NCBI GenBank assembly: GCA_026636295.1
Contig: CP089456.1
Coordinates: forward strand, 248,001-312,000
DNA from: Medakamo hakoo
Taxonomy: Eukaryota; Chlorophyta; Trebouxiophyceae; Coccomyxaceae
Length of the DNA stretch: 64,000 bases
Direction: 5' to 3'
Positions 19,001 to 28,787 of the stretch are shown here, one piece after another. The position numbers and the translations under genes are program-made. Below the pieces are notes generated by a model. The model was given only the letters and a program-made list of their open reading frames with translations. It did no database searches and had not been told where the DNA came from. Every line of letters starts with the position of its first letter. Positions within the stretch are counted from its first letter, which is position 1.

Positions 19001-19815
19001 GCGTCACTGGCCGTGCGAGCTCCAGCCGCGGCGGCACCATCATCCACGGACGCAAAGGGCGACACATCCATGGGCACAGCACTGGGATTGCTGGTGCTGG
19101 GCGTGGGCGTGGCCGCGGCGGCCGGCTCGGCGGACGGTGGCCGGCCACCGCCGAGCGCGCCCGACCCGCGTGGTGCAGCGGCCGCGCGGCGGCGCCGGGC
19201 CGCGACGGCCGCCGCCACAGTGGGCGCGCCGCCGGCAGCAGGGCGGCTAGGAGAAGAGCCTGCGAAAGCTGCGACGCCGGCACCGCGCGTCGAGCGCCGG
19301 GTGGGCGTGGCCGTGCCACCGCCACCGCCGCCACCCCCGCCACCCGGGGGCGTCGTCGCCCGGAATCGGAACGGTGGGTCGGCGGCGGCGGCGGGATCTG
19401 CAGGCGCACGCGCGTCGTCCGGCAACGGACCGCTGCCGGCGGGCAGGGGTGTCCCCACCGCCGCCCGGAACTCGGGCGTCCAGGCAGACCGGTCGGAGCC
19501 AGGCGTGGCTCCTCCAGCCGGGGCGCGCCGCGGTGCAGCGGCCGCGGTCGGGGTCGCGCCTCCTCCACCGTCACCGCCATCGCTGGGTCGGCGGTCGTCC
19601 GCCCCGCCCACCAGCCGGCTGGCCAGGCGGCTGACCAGGGTGGCGCCCGTGCTCAGCCAGGAGGCGGGCGAGGCCGAGGCGGGCGGTGGCGGCGGTGTTT
19701 GCTGCTGCGCCGCATTAGCCGCGCCACCGCCGTCGACGGCCGCCTCGCCACCGCCTGCCGCGCCGGCGGCGGCAGCCGCCGCGCCGCGGGTGCGGGTCGC
19801 GGGGCCGTCGGCCAT
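16006..19815 (-). CDS. TPR and DnaJ-domain co-chaperone with long disordered N-terminus
   Basis: Intronless 1269-aa protein. The first 650 or so residues are low-complexity Pro/Ala/Gly with scattered FVF, FGG and FAF dipeptide-like motifs and runs of Pro and Gly. Residues about 680-800 and 960-1070 hold two groups of TPRs (LLRRRGNAAYARGAYARAGE; RGNAAIQDGRYAAAEEAY; LHANRAAARQAQGSLSAALA). The J domain follows near residues 1090-1170 with YRLLGLSRPVNDAAVKVAYK and the HPD tripeptide in AFHPDKAAG, then a Gly/Tyr-rich tail. TPR-J proteins (DNAJC7 type; plant TPR16 type) recruit and stimulate Hsp70, and some also bind Hsp90. This order (disordered region, TPR, J) resembles plant TPR-DnaJ proteins. 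The gene is convergent with the F-box/WD40 gene 121 bp away. Confidence 0.85.
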   Translation of the reverse strand: MADGPATRTRGAAAAAAGAAGGGEAAVDGGGAANAAQQQTPPPPPASASPASWLSTGATLVSRLASRLVGGADDRRPSDGGDGGGGATPTAAAAPRRAPAGGATPGSDRSAWTPEFRAAVGTPLPAGSGPLPDDARAPADPAAAADPPFRFRATTPPGGGGGGGGGGTATPTRRSTRGAGVAAFAGSSPSRPAAGGAPTVAAAVAARRRRAAAAPRGSGALGGGRPPSAEPAAAATPTPSTSNPSAVPMDVSPFASVDDGAAAAGARTASDAAASLRAAAAARSAGFAGVADAAATATATTPFGGGVAPMSVAREFKAKLRMGDGDGEGGVGLKGEVRPPPPPPPPPQQPLQPAADPVNRPADEPAAPKPSTGLFGAAGGGPAAAAAPPAAKPAPPPPPPPFVFTSPTKAGGTPRRGRAPGAAAPSAPTSSHPPPSAPFAPPRPAATATAQPAQQPRMARRVPVRARAPAARPAGAAPVGAGIWGGGGGGGGGGNGAAPAAAAAASAAAAAAAAAAAAPPPPPPPPAAGGDAGSSAWQRYTATLNTTQPPDAAPSPAPPPQQPFAFGGGAAGATPGARARRASAAKPGGGTAARRAGSASRTTVPPPAAWPPAAAPAPAPAPATSPWLARAPSAAQPPPQPPAEVEMGEGDGLDDADDGSPPPGDGTTATASGVATGADAVELLRRRGNAAYARGAYARAGEHYARAVALLQREGGGGDGAAAALGKLLSNLAAVHLQLGRPRAAIAACEAALRAEPSYARAATRAATAHLRLGEWDAASASLDAAAAALARAGVGADTGTTAADVAAKRAELAAVRAAVVGALDAAGGASSPPSAEAALARLEAALGPAAAPHCVPAAAARVRLLLALGRGPDAAAAVDALCAGGEGGGDAPAASAAVRAWVHAQAAFAAGDLAAAAQHLEGLATADGGPPSLPGLDPPSPATARRTATRLRALADLKTRGNAAIQDGRYAAAEEAYTSALEGEGNAADAVLPSAAFAAVLHANRAAARQAQGSLSAALADCLTARALAPGYARAAARAAALLESAGLRECAVKELEAAAAAAGTAGGGRDAADAAARLPAARAAARTKATVDHYRLLGLSRPVNDAAVKVAYKRAALAFHPDKAAGRTRFADGLPGGGVEALAGDAARARVRAAADYVFKAVGAARTALADAHGRAVVDAGLDADARRASGGGGGAYGGRASAYTNAPGWARGGRAGFSGRTAGGGAGGWGYSGASGGYGAYGGGSYYDPADSDDDGEDFYGRYGWR

Positions 19816-20011
19816 GCGGCGAGGTGGGCGCGCTGAATCAGGGAGGGGGCGACGCCCCCGCTAGAGAGAGAGACGACGCGGGGGTACGCCGTTTGCGTGT
19901 ATGAGCGGGGGGGGAGGGCCCATTGGTGCCCTGGGCCACTCCCTCTTTTTTCTCGGTGTGCGTGCGTCGGTGTCACGTCGTGACCCGCACGCATCCCTCC
20001 CACACAAACCC
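19816..20011. promoter_or_regulatory. Divergent intergenic region, DnaJ-TPR and K+ channel
   Basis: 196 bp between divergent starts. It contains a short GA-rich patch (19864-19876), a CT-rich/T-run patch (19941-19953) and no gene. Confidence 0.4.
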
Positions 20012-23000
20012 ATGGGTGGCGGCACCGACGGCGCACCCGCCGTCCCTGCCCGCGCATCGGGCGGCGGCGGCGGAGTCGCCTCGCCACACCCCGACCTCGC
20101 TCTAGACGTCGCTCCTCCTCTTCCGCGCGCGGCGGTCGGCCGCCTCCTGGCCGACGACGTCTCCGACGACGGCCACTCCGCGTACGGGTCGGATGACGAG
20201 TCCTTCCTGGGCTCGGACGTGGAAGGGATCCTGACGGGTGGGAGTGCGTTTTGTTTGGGCTGGCGGGGCGGGTCGTCTTGTCCAAGCATCCACCATCATC
20301 GTCGACCCGCACTGCCCGCCCCGCACCGGCGGGCCCGCAACCGCCATCTCCGCCCCCCCTCACCACACCTCCATCCATCCCTCTCCATGCCCTCCCATCC
20401 CCCCTCCAGCCGACGAACGCTTCTCCCTGCAAGCCGCCAACGAGATCGAGGTGTCGACTGCAGAGTTTGAGTGGCTCGCATCGGGCACTCTGCCCGCCCC
20501 GCCGCAGGCGGCAGCGCGCGCCGCGCGGTCGGCGGCCGACTGTGGTGCGCACACCGGCCCAGGCGCCCGCCCGCGCGGCGGCTGCGCCGCCTGCGCCGCC
20601 CAGGCCGCCGCCGCGTCCGTGACAAAGGACCGGCGGTCCACGGGCGTCAGCAGCGGCACGGCCGCCCCCCAACCCCCGCCCTGGTTTCCGGCCTGGTGTG
20701 GCGCCGCGCCGCGCGCCGCGGCCGCGCGCTGGGCGTCCGCCCGCCGCCGCGCCGCCCGCCGCCGCGCGGAAAAAGCGGCCGCCCGCCCGGAACGCCACGT
20801 CCTGTTTGATCCGGTCAAGGAGTCGACGGCCACGCGCGCCTTTCGCGGCATCTCCGTCTTCGGGCTGCCGCTCGTCCACCCGGGCTCGCTCGTCGCGCGC
20901 CTGGAAGGGCTGGTCATCGGCTTCTTGGACGCGACCTACTCCGCGTTCATCGTGCCCATCGCCATCGCGTTTGTGGGGCAGGAGGAATGGACGTACTGGT
21001 CGCCGTACGCCATCCTGGACTGCGCCGTGGGCGTGGCGTTCACGGCCGACATCCTGTTCTCCTTCCACCGCCCGGCGATCGTGCGCCACAACTTCCGCCG
21101 CCGCCTGCTCGCCGACGGCCGCCTGGTCGCGCGCGCGTACGTCTTTCACTCCCACGCCCTGCTGGACGTCCTGACCGTCGCGCCCTTTTGGATCCAGGTG
21201 TCCCTGATCGTGGTCCGCTACGCGGGCGCGCCGCGGGTCATCAACATCCTGCTGGCGTTGAGGATTCTGCGCCTGCTGCGCGTCCTGCCCGTCATCGCCC
21301 GCATGTTTGACCTGACGGCTTCCGACCTGGGCCGTTCGCTGATGGGCGTCTTCTCCACGGCCGCCCTGTACTTGCTGACCATGACGTACGTGGCCGCCGT
21401 CCTGGTCAACCTGCTGGCGTGCCTCTGGTTTTTCACGGCGCGGTTGGAGGGCGGCCTCAAGGGCGCCAAGACCTGGATGTCGGAAGTCGACGTGTCGGGC
21501 GTGTCGCTGCCGGACGCCGGGCCCGTCAACCAGTACATCGCGTCCGCCTACTTTGCCATCACCACGCTGACGACCGTCGGGTACGGCGACATCACGGCCC
21601 AGACGGCCGCGGAAATGGGGGTGGCGGCCGCCATCATGTTTGCCGGCATCCTGTTCTTCGGGTTCGTCGTCAACTCCATGGGCGCGACGCTGGAGAGCAG
21701 CAGCGCGGCCGCCCGGCGGGGCAAAGCCCTGCGCGGCAAGTTTGACGAGGTGGAAGCCTGGATGCACTCGCGGCGGCTGCCGCTGGGCCTGCGGCGCCGC
21801 ATCCTCGAATACTATTCCGAGGTGTGGGTGCGCGCGGCCGAGTGGCGCGAGCACGACTTGTACAAAGAACTGCCCCCCTCCCTGCGGTCCGAGGTCACGC
21901 GCACGCTGGCCCTGGACGTCTTTCGGTCGTCCGACATCTTTTGCGCGGCGCCAGAGCCGCTGCTGCACGAGACGGCGTCCGGCATGACGCCCGTCTCGAT
22001 CTTCCCCGGGTTCGACCTGTGCGAGCAGGGCGAGCCCGCGGACGGGCTGTGGATCATGCACGAGGGCGAGCTGTTGCTGCTGCGGGACGGCGTCCCTGTC
22101 GACGTCGTCAAAGCGCCCGCCATTCTGGGGGAGTCCGTCATCCTGGCCGACCGCGTCCCCGAAGCGGCCCGGCGGGTGGTCACCATGCGCGCGATCGAGC
22201 TGTGCACGCTGTGGCACCTGCCCCAGGCCCGCCTGTCGATGCTGCTGGACCGGTGCCCCCAGATTTCCGAGGCGATCGAAAGCGATTTCAAAGCCCAGAT
22301 CCGGCGGTACGCGGCGCGCGGAGGCGGGAGCGGGAGTGCCGGCCGCCTAGACGGGGCGGAGCGCGCGCCGTCTGCGGGCGCGCGCACGGGCCTGGCCGAC
22401 CTGCTCCACCGCCTGGAGGCCGTGGCATCCCATACCGCCGGCGGCGCGGACGGGCCGGTCCTGCGGCGGCGCCTGTCCCTCGCCCGTCGCAGCTCCGGCC
22501 TGGGACGCACCGAGTCCGGCGTGGCCGGCTCCGACGCGCTGACGTCCTCCCTGCTCGCCGCCGAAGACGCGGAAGCGTTTGTCGGCAGCCCTGCCGCGGG
22601 CGTGCATGACGGGCAGCCATCCTCTCCGCTCGAAGACGCCGCGGCCGACCTGGCCGCGAGCCGCCTGGGCAAGCCGGTCCGGCCCAACATCTTCAGCCGC
22701 CTGTCCAGCCGGTTTGGTGGCGGCGGAAACGGCGGGAGTGGGCCGGGCCCGACGCCGCGGCCGAGCGCTGCGCCGCAACCTGCCTCGCCGCCGCCGCCGC
22801 CACCGCGGCCGGCCCGCCGCGCCGACACGGCGCAGCTGCGCGCCCTGGCCAGCCGCCGCGACGTCTCCACCTCCGACCGCGCCGCGTCCGCCAATGTCCT
22901 GGTCGCGGAGTTTGCCCGGTCGCTGCCGCACGCGCGCGTCCGCCACGCCGCGCGCGTCGCGGCCACGGCTGGTGGGTCCACGCCGCCCACGCCCCTCGCG

Positions 23001-23174
23001 CCCGCGGCCGGCGCTGGCGGTCGCCCGCCACCTCGACACCCCGACGACATCTTCCGTGCGGAATCGCTGGCTGAAGAGATGGTGCGCCTGGCGTCGGAGG
23101 ACGCGCCGGCGGCAGCGGTCGCGGCGCAGGGTGGTGGTGGTGGTGGTGGAGGCCGGCGTGGCACGCCTCGGTGA
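20012..23174 (+). CDS. Voltage-gated K+ channel with cyclic-nucleotide-binding domain
   Basis: Two exons (20012-20237, 20410-23174) give 996 aa. Six membrane helices lie at about residues 240-500: S1 GLVIGFLDATYSAFIVPIAI, S2 with DCAVGVAFTADILFSF, S4 with regularly spaced Arg (RVINILLALRILRLLRV) and S6 AAIMFAGILFFGFVVNSMG. The pore is TTLTTVGYGDIT (filter near residue 464), predicting K+ selectivity. A C-linker (RGKFDEVEAWMHSRRLPLGL, RRRILEYYSEVW) leads to a cyclic-nucleotide-binding fold (IFPGFDLCEQGEPADGLWIM, ILGESVILADR). This is the EAG/HCN/plant Shaker superfamily. The C-terminal 300 residues are disordered and Arg/Pro/Ala-rich, and no ankyrin repeats are seen. Whether the binding domain binds a nucleotide cannot be judged. 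The first exon is an acidic cytosolic N-terminus. Gating direction is unknown. Confidence 0.87.
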
Positions 23175-23323
23175 GAGAGCATTCCTTAGACAGCTGCACG
23201 TGAACGAGCAAAGTAAGACAAGAAAGCACCGATCGAAAGAAAAGCCACCTCTGTCCGTGGAAGGAGACACGAATGGTCAGCATCTACCGCAGGTCTGCAT
23301 ATTTTCTTGCATAGTCCCCGCCT

Positions 23324-24229
23324 TCACTTCTCGCCCGCCGCCCGCTTGGCCGCCACCGCGTCCGCCCCAGCCCGGCGCAGGGCGGCCACGCTTGCGGCCA
23401 CGCGGTCCTTGAGCTGGCTCACCACCACGTCCGTCCGTTTGTGCGCGGCGGATTCTAAGCGGGCGAATTCGACGTCGATGTACTCGCGCAGGGTGCGGCC
23501 GGGCGCCATGGGCGTGGGGAGCTGGGTGAGTGTTGGGGTGGTTTTTGGGGGGGGGGGGGGGGGGGGGTGAGTTTTTTTCTTCCAGGCGGGGTCGCGCCAC
23601 CTCCGCTCCGCATGAAAACTCACCGACACGACAGCGACCGTGCTTTTACCCAGCGTCAGGACGTCGCCCTCATTCAGGTCGTGCGCGGGCCCGTTGCCCA
23701 CCACCTCCTCCCCATTCAGCCGGGTGCCATTCGTGGAACCCAGGTCCGTGATGGTGTAGCGCCCGCCGCCCTCGCTCGCGGGCCGCGGCTCCCACACGAT
23801 TTCGGCGTGCTTTTCGGAGACGGTGTCGTCCGGGACGTGCAGGGCTGTGTTCGGTCCTTTCTTACGACCCAACAGCATGCGTGCTGTGGCGGGCGGGGCG
23901 CGGACGTGCGTGTCCGCGGCCGGGCCGTGGACGATGTCCAAGAGGAAGGGCGGCGGGGCAGTCGGGGCCGAGGTGGACGGCTGTGGGTTGAAGACGAGGG
24001 AGTTTTTTGAGGGCGGTCGCTACGCGCACAGAAGCTCTGGCTCACGCTGGTGTGTACCAGGGGATCTGGCAGGCGGTGCGCGGCGCGGGCGCGGCCCCAC
24101 CGCGCGCCTTTGCGCACTCGCGGGCACGCATGCAGCGCGCACGGTCTGTGCGTCCAGGGGCTCGAGCATGCGCACACCTCGTCAACTTACCTCGCCCGCC
24201 GCGGCGGCAGCCTTGGCCTTGGGTGGCAT
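23324..24229 (-). CDS. FHA-domain protein (phosphothreonine binding)
   Basis: Three exons (24229-24191, 23980-23624, 23521-23324) join in phase 0 to a 197-aa protein. Exon 1 encodes MPPKAKAAAAAGE. Exon 2 is almost wholly the FHA domain: LLGRKKGPNTALHVPDDT, VSEKHAEIVWE, TDLGSTNGTRLNG and LNEGDVLTLGKS. The Arg after LLG, Ser/His of VSEKH and the Asn of STNGT are the residues that contact phosphothreonine in FHA domains. Exon 3 is a helical, basic tail (TLREYIDVEFARLESAAHKR). Small FHA proteins act as phospho-dependent adaptors; the partner is unknown. The second intron carries a run of 21 C on the coding strand. The gene shares a 178-bp divergent region with the haspin kinase, a suggestive but unproven link. 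Confidence 0.82.
23547..23567. repeat. Poly-G tract of 21 bp in the FHA gene intron
   Basis: An uninterrupted run of 21 G on the plus strand, flanked by T-runs, inside the 102-bp intron between FHA exons 2 and 3 (poly-C on the coding strand). The length may be unstable or wrong in assembly. Confidence 0.85.
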
Positions 24230-24407
24230 GGCGAAACTGGAGGAGACTGGTGGAGTGGAGTGGAAGGGGTGTGTGACGACACGGACGCGCGTCAGGCACA
24301 AGAAAGACAAATGAACGTCTGTTCCCTCGGCGGCGGAGAAGCCGCCAAATGCTCTTCACTTTCCTTATTTTTGTCGTCGCGCCCGTCGCAAAATCACCCA
24401 CACCGTC
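24230..24407. promoter_or_regulatory. Divergent intergenic region, FHA gene and haspin
   Basis: 178 bp between start codons. It includes an AT-richer patch (24355-24375, with TTCCTTATTTTTG) near the haspin start. This is presumed to hold two promoters. Confidence 0.45.
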
Positions 24408-27400
24408 ATGCCTCGCGCGGGTCGAGCCCGACCGCTGGCAGCGCTGGACGCCAACGCGTCACCAGCAGAAACCGCGGACCCGGCAGCGTCCAAAGCGGCA
24501 GCAGCCTCGCTGCCCGTGCCGCCGTCGCCGTTTTTCGCGTCGACCAAGACTGCTGTCTCGACTGCGCCCGCCCTGCCCGGCCTGCTGCCTCGGCCGCCGC
24601 CTGCGGTGCGCACGTTTGTGCGCAACATCGTGACACAGGTGAGTGGGGTTGGGAGAGCGTTTCCTGTGTGCGCTCCCACAAAAAACGACGGCATTCGGAA
24701 GCGTCGCGCAGCAAGGCGCGCGATAGAGCGACCGCTCTGTCTCACCCCTGCGCCTCCACAATAATGCACACGACTCAACACAGGACCCGCCCCGCGCCGC
24801 GTCCCTGGGACTAACCACGCCGTCGCCCGTGGCTGAGCAGCACGCGGCTCGGCCGGCCGCTGGTCCGTCCCGCTTCGGCGGCGGTGCCACTGCCGCTGCG
24901 CCGACTCCACCGCCCGCGGGCACGCGCTGGGCCGCGGCCGCCACCACAGCGCCCGCGCCCGCGCCCGCCCACCGCCAGGACAAGGGCCCTGCCCTGGCGG
25001 CCGCACCGCGTGGCGGCGTGGTGGCCCGCGTGCCGCCCGCCGCCCGCCCCGCCGCGTCGCCGGCCTACTGGGCCCGCCTGTTCCGCGAGCTGGACGGCGA
25101 GGAGTTGAAGGAAGACGCGCCGACGCCGCCGGCGGTGGGCGGTGGCGTCCGTGGCGGGGCGGCTGCCGCTCCCGCGCCGGCCGAGCCGTCGGCCGCGGCG
25201 TCCGCGCCGACGGTGGGCGGCGGAGGGCCGAGCAGCCCGGTGGCCGGCGAGCGGTCGCCGCCTGTCGCGCTGGAAAAAGAGGGCGCCGACGACGCGTCCG
25301 TCGCGGCGCCGGCGCCGGCACCGTCCGCCTCGCCCGCGCCGGCCGAGTCTGCGCCGGCTGCACAGCAGGCGCCTGCGGGTGGCCGGGTGACCCGCCGCGC
25401 GGCTGCCGCCGCCGCTGCGGCCGCGGCTCCACCCGCCGCACCGTCCCCGCCGCTGCCGTCCCCGCCCGCCGCCGAGGCGTCCGCCGCCGACGCCCCGCCC
25501 CTGCCCGACCTGGACCCAGCCCTGGCCGCGGCGGCGGACCTGGTGGCCACGCCATCCACGGTCGGCGGCGCGGCGGGAGTGGCGGCAGCGGCGGCACCGT
25601 CGCCGTCGCCCTCTGCACCACCAGCGGTCGAGGAGCCGCCTCGGCCCGCCTCGCCCGAACTCGAAGGCTCCGCCACGCCGGCCGTGCCGCCTCCCGCGGC
25701 CGCCGAGCCCACGCCCGCGCCCCAACCGCCGCGCATCATCGAGACCGTCATCGTCCGGGACGAGGACTGGCCGGCCACGCCGTCGGACGTCGTGTTTGTG
25801 GGCGGGGCGGGCAGTGTGGGCGGCGGGCCTGCGTCGCCCACGGCCTCGCCGCCCTCCACGCTCTTTGCCCGGGCGGCCGCCGGCGGCGGCACCCGCCTGA
25901 CCATGGCCGCCGGGCCCGCCACCACCGCCGCCAGGACCGGGCTGCCCCGCGCCGGCGCGTTTGGCCTGTCCCGGCGTATGACGACGACGGCCGCCCGGCC
26001 CAGCGTGCTGCCCGGCTCCGTGCGCCCGTCGCTCGCGTTTGGTGGGGGTGCCGGCCGGGCGTCCCTGCTGCGGGTGCCGCAGCCCGCGTTTCCGCTGGGC
26101 CCCATGGGCGCGGCCCGTGCGGCGGCGGACGCGGCGGCGGCAAGCCGGCCGAGCGTGGTGGCGCCGCCGCCGCCGCCGCTGCCGCCGCGCCCGCCCTCCA
26201 TGGCGCCGTCTGCTGCCCAACAACGGCCTCCCGCCCGCCCGCCGTCCGCGGCCCGGGCGCCGCCGCCACGGACGTTGCCCACGCCGGGCGCGCGCGTGCC
26301 GCGCCCTGTGCTGACGCCGCGCGGCGGCGGACCCGCCGGCGGTCCGCCGTCGCCTGTCGGCGACCTGATGGCCCGGCTGCACCTCACGCCCTCGCCCGGC
26401 GGCTCTGGCGGTTCCACGCGCACGGCCCGGCGCCGGCCGCCCTCCCCGCTGGCTGGGCCCGCGGGCGCCGTCAAACCTGAACCGGCCGAGTGGTCGCCGG
26501 AGGCCGCGACCTCCACCGCGGACGCCGCGCCGGCGGCGCCGCCCACGCCGCTGGCGCCGGGCGAGGCCATGGCCCGCCTCCTCACCCTGGCCGGCCAGGA
26601 CCCGGACGCCGCGGCCGACCCGGCGACCCTGCTCCCCTCCATGGACGAGCTGCTGGAGCTGCACGTCGGCGGCAAGGCCGTGGCGGGCGGCGGGCGCGCC
26701 GGCGACCCCGCCGTGACCAAGGTGGGCGAGGGCACGTACGGCGAGGCCTTCCGCCTGGGCGGCGCGGTCGTCAAGGTCGTGCCCATCGACGGCGGCCCGC
26801 TGCCGGGCTGGCCGGACGACGCCCAGAAGACGGCGGCCGAACTGCTGGCCGAAGCCGAGATTTCCTTGGCGCTGACGGCCCTGCGCGACCCGCTGCTGGG
26901 CGCGGCGGCGCCGCCGGAGGTCCAGGGCGCGGCCGACGCGAGCGCCGGGTTTGGCGCGACGACCGCGGTCGGCGTGTGCTGGGGCGCCTACTCCAACACC
27001 CTCGTCCGGGCGTGGCGGGCGTGGAAGGCGGCCCACGGCTCCGACAACCCGGACCCCGGCACCGCGTATGCCGGCGCCAAACGCCAGGCGTTCGTCCTGC
27101 TGTTTGGGTGCGACGGCGGCGAGGACCTGGAGGCGTGGGCGCCGGCCTCGGCAGCTGAAGTGCGCTCGGTCCTGCTGCAGGCGACGCTGGCTCTGGCCGT
27201 CGGCGAGCGCGCCCTGGCCTTTGAGCACCGCGACCTGCACTGGGGCAACGTCCTGGTTGCGCGGGCGCCGCCGGGCGCGCGCCCGCCGGCAGCCCGCCTG
27301 GCCGGCGCGGACATTTCGCTGCCGGGCGCGGCCGGCCTGGTCGTGACGCTCATCGACTTCACGCTCTCGCGCCTGGCGGGCGCGGGCGGCGGCGTCGCGT

Positions 27401-27723
27401 TCTGCGACCTGAACGCCGACCCGGCCCTGTTCGCCGGCCCGCGCGGCGACGCGCAGGCCGAGACGTACCGCCGCATGCGCCGGGCCGTGCGCGGCGACTG
27501 GAGCGTCCACGCCCCCGCCACCAACGCGCTCTGGCTGCACTACCTGGCCGACGTGTTTTGTTCGGCCAAGGCGCCGCCGCCCGGCGCGGGGCCGGACGAG
27601 GGGCGGGCGCTGCGCGGGTTCCGGCGGCGGGCGCTGGCCGCGCCGTCGGCGGGGGCGCTGCTGCACGACGAGTATTTCGCTGGGGCGTGGGTCGCCAAGG
27701 CGCCCACGGCGGAGCGGGGGTGA
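24408..27723 (+). CDS. HASPIN: Haspin-like histone H3 Thr3 kinase
   Basis: Two exons (24408-24638, 24784-27723) give a 1056-aa protein. The kinase domain is C-terminal. The glycine loop is KVGEGTYGEAF (about residue 724), a VVKVVP strand carries the ATP-anchoring Lys, and the catalytic loop is EHRDLHWGNVLV (about 891). The activation-segment start reads VTLIDFTLSRL (about 934), replacing the usual DFG; DYT/DFT-LSR with HRDLHWGN is the haspin hallmark. Haspin phosphorylates H3 Thr3 at mitosis to place the chromosomal passenger complex. The first 640 or so residues are low-complexity Pro/Ala/Thr with few predicted structures, longer than in many algae. The 145-bp intron is at phase 0. Confidence 0.9.
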
Positions 27724-27875
27724 GGCGGAGAGGAGAGAGAGGACGCGTGAGGAGGGGTGGCGGGTGGCGGGTGGTGGATGGACGGGGGGCGTGTGAACAA
27801 ACGAGCCTCCACACATACACGAGAAAAGACATCGGAGGGAGAAGGGGGGGCGCCTGCCCTTCCCGGCATCCCATC

Positions 27876-28756
27876 ATGGCCGCCGCGGGCTGGAAGTTCA
27901 GCGTCTCCATCCCGTCCTGGACGACGGCCCAGCTGGACGGGGATGAGGCCGTGGTGGTGCGTTTTTTTGGGGAGCGCGGCATTGGAACCGCGTCGAGCGA
28001 AGGAGCGGGGGGCCCGCACGCGCACGCCCGGGAGCCGCGCGTCGGGCGCGCGGCTCACACGGCCGGGATGCGGGCACGGCCGACCACCCGTGCGCAGGGG
28101 TGCGGCAGCCCGGCGGTGCGCGCGTGCTGTCCCCGGCAGGGCGGGAGGGGAGCGCACGCGCGCGCGCGCACCGTGCTCACGGCGGCGCCATCCAACCTCC
28201 CTCCCTCCCATCAACCCTCAGTTTTATCGGTGCGAAGTCACGGTCTTGCCGCCGGGCGGCCCGCCGCGCGTGCGGTCTGTGTTGCGCCGGTACTCCCACT
28301 TTGTGCGCCTGTATGAAAAACTGAAGGAAGAGCTGGGGCCGAAGGGAGTGGCGGGCTTGGAACCGCCGCCCCGCCGCGCGCTCGCCGGCCGCGCGTCCCG
28401 CCTGGCCGCCGATGCTTTAGACAAGCGGCGGCGCGAGCTGCAAGACTGGGCGTGGAAGGTGGTCGCGCACCCGTTGGCCTCGCGGGCCCGGCCTGTGGCG
28501 GCCTTCTTGGAGCTGGGCGACGCGGCCCGCTCCGTCGTCGCGGCGGGCGGCTTGAACGGCGGCGGCGGCGGAGGGCCCAGCAGCTCTGGCCGGCCCAGCG
28601 GGGACGGTGGTGGCGCCGGTCGGCCCGGTTCCAGCGGCCCGCGCACGCTGACCATGGCGGCCATCGACGACGTCCCCGCGGCCGCGCCGCCCGGCGCGAC
28701 GCCGTCCGTCGCGTCCGGCGCGTCGACCCCCCGTTCAGGCAGCGTGGCTGGCACTG

Positions 28757-28787
<31 letters not shown>

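Noticed and set aside
24811-27816. 1001-residue minus-strand open frame antisense to haspin
   Set aside because: The composition is Arg/Gly/Ala only, no domain can be read, and it mirrors the haspin coding strand. Long antisense frames are expected when GC is this high.
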